Assembly (NCBI GenBank): GCA_022577435.1
Contig: JAKOON010000102.1
Span: 438,001-502,000, forward strand
Source of the DNA: Embiotoca jacksoni
Taxonomy: Eukaryota > Chordata > Actinopteri > Embiotocidae
DNA: 64,000 nucleotides
Direction of reading: 5' to 3'
The position numbers were made by a program, and so were the translations under genes. Of this stretch, positions 58,053-64,000 are shown piece by piece. The first letter of the stretch is position 1. The number at the start of each line of letters is the position of its first letter. The notes under the pieces were generated by a model that was not told the DNA's origin, searched no databases, and saw only the letters and a program-made list of their open reading frames with translations.

Positions 58053-61000
58053 ATGTTTACGGCCGGGCTCAACCCGTTTTATGCATCGAATTTCAGCCTC
58101 TGGTCCGCGTACTGCGCGGGGGGCTTCGCTGTGGATACAATGAAGAAGCCTTCGTTTTGCATCGCAGACATTTTGCAGGCTGGAGATGCGGAAAACATCC
58201 CGGGATCGTCGGCCCTCATGGTGCACATGGGACACCACCATCACCGCGCTCAGCAGGGCCACTCCGGCAGCTCTCCGCTGCGCCCCTCTCCCGTCGCGCC
58301 GGAGCCGTCGGTGTACGGTGCCAGATTGAGTCCGGCGTCTCCGTACCACAGACACGGACTACAGCTGACCTCAGTCTCCAGGACGGTGTTTAACTCCCAT
58401 CAAGCGCCGCCGCCTTCGAGCAAAGACCTCAAATTTGGAATCGATCGGATATTGTCAACAGACTTTGATCCAAAATGCAAAGAAAAGTCGTCGCTAAGAG
58501 GTGAGCAGAGAGATTTTATTACATTAACATTTCCAAAAAAAGATGTGTTGTTTATATAGAAACTTCCTGTCATATTAAACACAAAGAGAGTAATAACTAG
58601 GGATGTGTTTTATGTCCTTAGAATATTTACGATCACATCAAGAAAACGAAATAATCAAAGTTTAGAAAGTGAAAGCAGCAAAGAAGCAGCTAATAATTGT
58701 ACACATGTGCAGCCAGTACCTGCTCCAGTTTATAACACTGGCAGACTTGTTCACAGAGCAGTTAGAGCGCAAATAGACTCCTATTAAGGAGCCCTGTGGG
58801 GAAATCCTCTCCTCTCTTGCCCCCTAGAGGTCAGAGGTCAGGATCAGCTTCAAACAGCAGCAACGCAGCTGGGAGTTTGTTCAGAAGTACTTCACCAAGG
58901 AAACCAATTCAAAATAGTCTAAACTTGAGACCATCTTTGTCCCCCCAAAGAGCCGAGTCAGTATAGTCTTCAGGTTGCCTGTGTGTCACTCACTGCGATA
59001 ACCCTTTGCTGACTGAAGCCCATCATCTCTCGCTCTGTAACAGATCTCACATCCATCATTAGCTCGAACCGTCAGTCAGGCATCCACGTCCCCGTTCAGC
59101 CTCCGGCCAGCCAGTACTTCTCCTCCATAGACCCCGGGATGAGCGACGCGTCCTCCATGATGAGTTCACTAGGCAGCTGCAGCAGCAGCAGACAATCAGG
59201 CCAGCATCAGTTTCAGGACACCTTCCCAGGTAGACTTCACATGTAGGACTTGTAGCAGGCGGGGAAATGGCCTGTCTGATGTCTTGTTTGAGGTGTGACG
59301 CACCTGCAGTGATTATTTATTGTGATTATTTTCTTTAACCTTGTGTCTTCCTCGTCTCTCTTTTAGGTCCATACGCCGTCCTCACAAAAGACACAATGCC
59401 CCAGACGTACAAGAGGAAAAGGTCGTGGTCCAGGGCAGTGTTCTCAAACCTGCAGAGAAAAGGACTCGAGAAGAGATTTGAAATACAGAAGTACGTCACC
59501 AAGCCAGACAGAAAGCAGCTGGCTGCCATGCTGGGGCTGACAGACGCTCAGGTAAGACGCAGTGTTCACTCAGATGGACGTGAGGTGAACCGGCCTGTGT
59601 TTATGTCTTACTTTTATTTCCCGACATGCATAAAAAAAAAAAAGGTTTTAATAGCTTGAAGACAGTCCAGCAGAATGAATGATGAGAAGAGATTTTCTTT
59701 CATTTTTGTGCAGTGTGGATGTTCGAATTGACTGAGATTATTATGATTGTTTAATTTTACTCATGAACTCGCTTAGAATTGCTCTATGTTAAAGATATGT
59801 ACAGCAAGTCATTTTATTCAGCAATATTATTTACTGTCTGTAGTGTGTGTTTTCTTTAAATATAGTTACAGCAAGAGAAGTTGTTTCTAAGGAAACAATT
59901 TATGGATATCCAAAATAAAGAATGAGACTGTAAAGTCACAGGGACGTAGCCAAGATTAAAAAAAACAACAGCAGCTGAGGTTATAAGCCTCTTTTCCTTC
60001 TTCCCCCCTGCCCAGACAATAAAAAGGGGGGTTACAATTTCTTTTCTCACTATTTTTTAAATGTGATCATATTGAATAACTTTTTTTAATTCCCTAAATG
60101 AACTAAAAGCTCTAAATGCTGCCATCTCCACCCTACTGGTGTCTGCCCCACATAATCTCAGTGTCCTCAGCTGTTGCTGCTCTGAGGACATGAAATGAAA
60201 TGTGCGTCTACATTTATGAGTTTAATTAAGCAAACACAAGCAGCTCAATTTTTTTGCAACCTGCATGTTTGTTCCTCGCATCGATTTATTGACTCATGCA
60301 GGATAAATACTTTGAATGTGAAATAAATAAACAAGAGGCCCAGAGGATGATGTAGGCCTTTAACAGAGGGGCAGCATCATATGGTGCAACCTGATTGGCT
60401 GAGAAGCTTCCCACTGTGTGCCAAATCTCACCATATCTTAAGCAACAACTCACCACTTATTTGTGTTTACATTTCATCTTACTGGAGTTAACCTGCAAAT
60501 GTCAGAGCTAGTTAATGTCACCGAGCAGCCAGTCGGCATGAACGCCACGAGTGAGAATCGAAACACATTCTTTGTCTCAAATGATATCATATTTAAAAAG
60601 ATTTTTATATCTGGTTACCGACACATTTCTTGTCGTCCTAATACACTTTTGCAACATATTTACACATTGGATGAGTCTCCCTTTGTAAAAGTAGTGGGAC
60701 TTCAATAAAATATAGCCTTCAAGTGGATGACTTATTTTTAATCATTAAGGTTCAAACAAATATTCATATTCCAAAAATGTGACCTTACAAATTCCATAAT
60801 CACATTTTCTATAATAAATCCATAAGATGCTCAAACGTATCTGGAACTTTCAGGAATATTTGTGGAAAATAAATACAGGAACTGTAAAACTGATGCAGCT
60901 GTATGTTGTTGAATTGCTCTTGTGCATAACACAGAGTAATCTAACGCTTGTTGCACTTGTGTTTCCAGGTGAAGGTGTGGTTCCAGAACAGACGCATGAA

Positions 61001-61319
61001 GTGGAGACACTCCAAAGAGGCCCAGGCCCAGAAGGACAAGGAGAAGGACGAGAAGGCGGACAAGAGCGTGTCTGAGCCCGGCAGCAGGGAGGCCAAAGAG
61101 GCCACCGAGTCCGAGGGTGAGAGCGAGGGCAGGAGCGAGTGTGAATCCGACGAGGCGGAGGAGGAGGAGAACGCTGACGGACATTTGGACATTTCCGAGC
61201 ACAATAAGACCAGCGTGATCATGAGCGGGAGCGCGCCGGCGAGCGGGAGCGCGCCGGCGAGCAGCGCGGAGGCGGCGCCCGCGTGCACAGACACAGCGGC
61301 CTCACAGGTGTTAATATGA
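58053..61319 (+). CDS. hlx1: H2.0-like homeobox transcription factor (complete, 4 coding exons)
   Basis: Coding exons are 58053-58500, 59044-59229, 59367-59551 and 60969-61319 with GT-AG introns, giving 389 residues; the human protein is longer (about 490) because of Pro/Gln/Ala-rich inserts. It is a nuclear regulator of visceral mesenchyme (gut, liver) and of some blood-cell development in vertebrates. The start MFTAGLNPFYASNFSLWSAY is the family's conserved N terminus. FCIADIL (residues 35-41) is an eh1-type Groucho/TLE co-repressor motif. A conserved block SSKDLKFGIDRILSTDFDPK ends exon 1. The homeodomain spans residues 230-289, with R5, W48, F49, Q50, N51 and R53 in place (VKVWFQNRRMKW, W277), and the intron before VKVW splits it between positions 44 and 45. 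The tail is Lys/Glu-rich, then acidic (EGESEGRSECESDEAEEEEN), with a short Gly-Ser-Ala-Pro duplication. The fish symbol hlx1 corresponds to human HLX. Confidence 0.97.
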
Positions 61320-62060
61320 AGTCCGGCTTCGGTTCGGCTGACGAACATTCAGAAGGACGAGTTTTTATCGTTATTGTCCGGCAGAAGAACGACAGTGATG
61401 TTCCGACACATCTGGAGAGGCGGTGTCAGCTCTGTCCCAGACTGCAGCAGCTGCAACCAAAACCAGGTCGGTTTAAATCCTGGGAACAAGTGGAGCAAAG
61501 AGACAGCTTTGTTTGTTCATTTTAACACATTATTTAGCTCAGACTCTGCGAGCACGGCCCAAATTAAGCCATGAATTTTATTAGACTTTCTCTCTTTTTT
61601 TGTCATGTCCTTTAAGGCAATAGTTTTAAAACCACAAGCCATTTAAATGTAAAAGAAGGACTTAGGGCCTCGTCCGGTGTCTCCTTACTGTCGTTTTCTT
61701 CTCAAGAGCTTCTGTGTGCATGAACTTTTCCTCCTCCGAGGTAAATATGCGGTTGTGAATTTTATTTTTAGGTTATGAACCACTCGTTTCACGTTATAAA
61801 TGAAATCTCAGAACATCACGGCAGTGGCCATGTATTTGTTTTTGTATATGCTAATTTGTTAATAATAATTTTGCACTGAAAATATTGTATATAAAATGTT
61901 TTCTTACTTTGAAAATCGTATTATTATTATTATTATTATTATTGCTGTATTTTTTTCAATTTGCACGCCCACCAATATGTGCCTACATTTTTTTTTTAAA
62001 TTAATTAATTTGCATTCAATTAGATGAAATAAAAATATGAGCATTGAACCTGAATTTAAG
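61320..62060 (+). other. hlx1: hlx1 3' UTR with polyadenylation signal
   Basis: From the TGA (61317-61319) to an AATAAA at 62028-62033; a second AATAAA follows near 62091. The region has a (TTA)n run at 61919-61943 and several T-rich stretches. The end is inferred from the signal only. Confidence 0.6.
61919..61943. repeat. (TTA)n microsatellite in the hlx1 3' UTR
   Basis: About eight TTA/TAT units inside the predicted 3' UTR. AU-rich in the transcript, near ttattt-type words. Confidence 0.9.
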
Positions 62061-63335
62061 GAGATGTTCCAGCCATGTGAATATGCAACAAAATAAAAAA
62101 TGGAGGTAAATAGAAAAGGGAGAGTAGCTGCTGTTCAAACAGGGTGGTCTGATCCAACAAAATGAACGACTATTATAAATACATTCGGATCAATAAATAA
62201 CTTACTTTACATACAGGGCTCTGGTGTTGAGCAAATACAAAAATAAAACAGATTATTGTTTTGGTCATTTTAGCCACAACATTTGGCTAAAACAATCAAA
62301 GTAAACTGTTTACGATCCTCTTTTAAATCTCATCATATATGCCTCCATGATAAATGTATAAACCGTCACATTAATGTAACTCGGAGGACTAAACCTCTCC
62401 TCGGGACGCTGTGGCTCTGGCAGCAGCAGCAGCAGCAGAAGAGGGTAATTTATACTTTGTATACATTTACTGGCTCCAGATAGCAGCGATGTCCCGGATG
62501 AGTATATTTTATGCATCCAGACACGGATGCAATCAACATCTCCCCCTGCAGCTGCTTTCCAGGGTTTCATTTTCCACATCAGATCTGCTTTTTATGTTAT
62601 ACCAGAAACTTATGCCACTCATGCACCGCCATAAGAGGAGACTGCAGTGTCGAAATGTAATTTCCCAATCAGTCTCATCATGCAGGTCAACGGTGACAGT
62701 TCAGAATTTATAGAGAAGAAGAAGTACGCATTATGGCTGCATTAAACATGGAAACTCACATGTGCAGCACTATTAAATGGGTACAAGGATGTTTAATGAG
62801 ATGATGTCATGACACACACCCTCCCTTTACATGTCTATTACCTGTGTCTGTCAGAGTAGCTATAATTTAAGACACTCATAAATCTTGAATGACACTTTAA
62901 AGCATCTCCTCAGGCTCTTGTTTTATCTTTCAAATTTTAACCTAACTAACTTAAAAGTGTCTCAACAAAGATTAATATTCATTTCTATGTAGTAATCATG
63001 GAGAGAGGCTACCTCATGTAAAGTATTTTTGAGCATAAACTGATGACTTCTTCAGAAAATTCCTCCGGAATAAGCGTTTTCCGAAGCCAGCAGTGACAGC
63101 ATAATGATTGTCAGATGACAGAGTCACACTGTTGTGTTGTAATGTAAGTGTGAAGATATTTAAGACCTCTTGCAGAAAATCTTCCAAATAACTTCTGCAT
63201 TCATTCGTCACAACTCGCCTCGGCTTCTAAGAGGTTTGTTGATGGAAAAATAAGCCTGAGGCAACTTTATGGGAAAATGAGCTCCATTTTGGGTTTACAT
63301 CAAATAAATAGCTGTTGCACAGTTTCACAAAATAT
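62061..63335. other. DNA downstream of hlx1
   Basis: No recognisable exon. A (cag)6-like run at about 62419-62439 (gcagcagcagcagcagcag) is the only simple repeat. The remaining sequence appears unique. Confidence 0.5.
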
Positions 63336-63339
63336 CCCA

Positions 63340-63960
63340 AACATTAGTGGTGGAAGAAGTGGGATGATGTAATCACACCGTAAAGATACAAATCAAAGTA
63401 CTTGCATCCGAAATGTAACTAAACACACAAACATACTGACCACAACATGTGCTTAAAGTATCAAAAGTGAAAATACTGTGAGCACGATCATATCAGGATC
63501 TTAGAGATGCTGCAGTCCTGCAACGCAAATCCTAATAAAGTTCTTATCAGACTCCAAAAGAGGTGTATACTATTTTGACGAGAATAAAACCTTGTTTTTT
63601 ACTATTCAATTATAATTTCCCAATATTTTATATTTTCCGTACATATAATAATCCAGTTTCCTCCTTAAATGTAGGTGGTGCTTTAATTTACTGATCCAAA
63701 AATAGTCAAATCTTCATGTATTGTCATTAAAATATCAACCCTGTGTAAGCATTTAATTGTACAATATAACACCGAGCACGTCATGACAGTGGTAGTTCTC
63801 TCTGCTCTTTCTGTCAGTGTTTAAAAGTAGCAAAGTTCATTTACTTGAGTACCGTCCAATTTTAACTTGTAATTTTCTCCTACTTTATATTTGCACTCCA
63901 CAACATTTCAGAGGCAAATATTGTACTCTTTTGTTATAAATTACTTTACATATTCAGGCT
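63340..63960. repeat. Dispersed repeat of the 'tacttgag' type, long copy
   Basis: Begins 'attagtggtggaagaagtgg' and has 'caaatcaaagtacttgcatc'. Near its other end are 'agcaaagttcatttacttga', 'gtaccgtccaattttaactt' and 'ccacaacatttcagaggcaa atattgtact'. This word order matches an abundant teleost repeat ('agtggtggaaagtaactaag ... ccactacatttcagaggcaa'). The middle is diverged. It may continue beyond the right edge. Confidence 0.6.
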
Positions 63961-64000
63961 AACAGAGCATAAAAATTGTTACTATAATGAAAATTATTCA

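Noticed and set aside
1..64000. tRNA, rRNA or snRNA genes
   Set aside because: No T-arm/anticodon-arm cloverleaf pattern or other structured RNA signature was recognised by eye; a tRNAscan/Infernal run would settle it.

Overview
This is nuclear DNA from a vertebrate, almost certainly a ray-finned fish and probably a percomorph-type teleost. It holds three vertebrate genes with GT-AG introns, all on the + strand, in AT-rich non-coding DNA full of dinucleotide microsatellites, minisatellites and teleost-type dispersed repeats, with two Tc1-like elements. There are no bacterial-style operons, no CRISPR array and no recognisable tRNA or rRNA gene.

Layout. (1) 1-19415 is intron 1 of a TASK-type two-pore potassium channel gene (kcnk3). 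The intron runs off the left edge, and the first coding exon is not in the window. (2) 19416-20332 is the last coding exon of kcnk3, followed by its 3' UTR. (3) 20861-42600 is a gene-free interval. It holds a frameshifted Tc1 element (25760-27360), a Penelope-like retroelement remnant (about 37652-37890), a near-perfect 61-nt hairpin (31065-31125) and a 1.6-kb cluster of minisatellites (39922-41520). (4) 42783-47106 is slc35f6, complete in six coding exons (377 aa). (5) 47107-58052 is a second gene-free interval, with a complete Tc1 element carrying an uninterrupted 346-codon transposase (48733-50355), several dispersed repeats and probable hlx upstream regulatory DNA. (6) 58053-61319 is hlx1 (H2.0-like homeobox), complete in four coding exons (389 aa), with its 3' UTR to about 62060. 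(7) 62060-64000 is downstream DNA ending in a diverged dispersed repeat.

The three genes do not form a pathway: a pH-sensitive background K+ channel, a predicted lysosomal/mitochondrial multi-pass transporter and a developmental homeodomain factor. Their order is still informative. KCNK3 and SLC35F6 are neighbours in human (2p23), whereas human HLX is on 1q41, so the window records either ancestral vertebrate linkage or a fish-specific join.

No clearly new biological system is visible. The observations most worth a second look are an AG-free zone of about 420 nt, mostly pyrimidine microsatellite, directly before an slc35f6 splice acceptor; the intact Tc1 transposon; the 23-bp-arm hairpin; the CpG-in-every-unit 12-bp minisatellite; and a CLEAR-like E-box before slc35f6. 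Dispersed-repeat calls come from recognition by eye, not from a library search, and their confidence is set accordingly.
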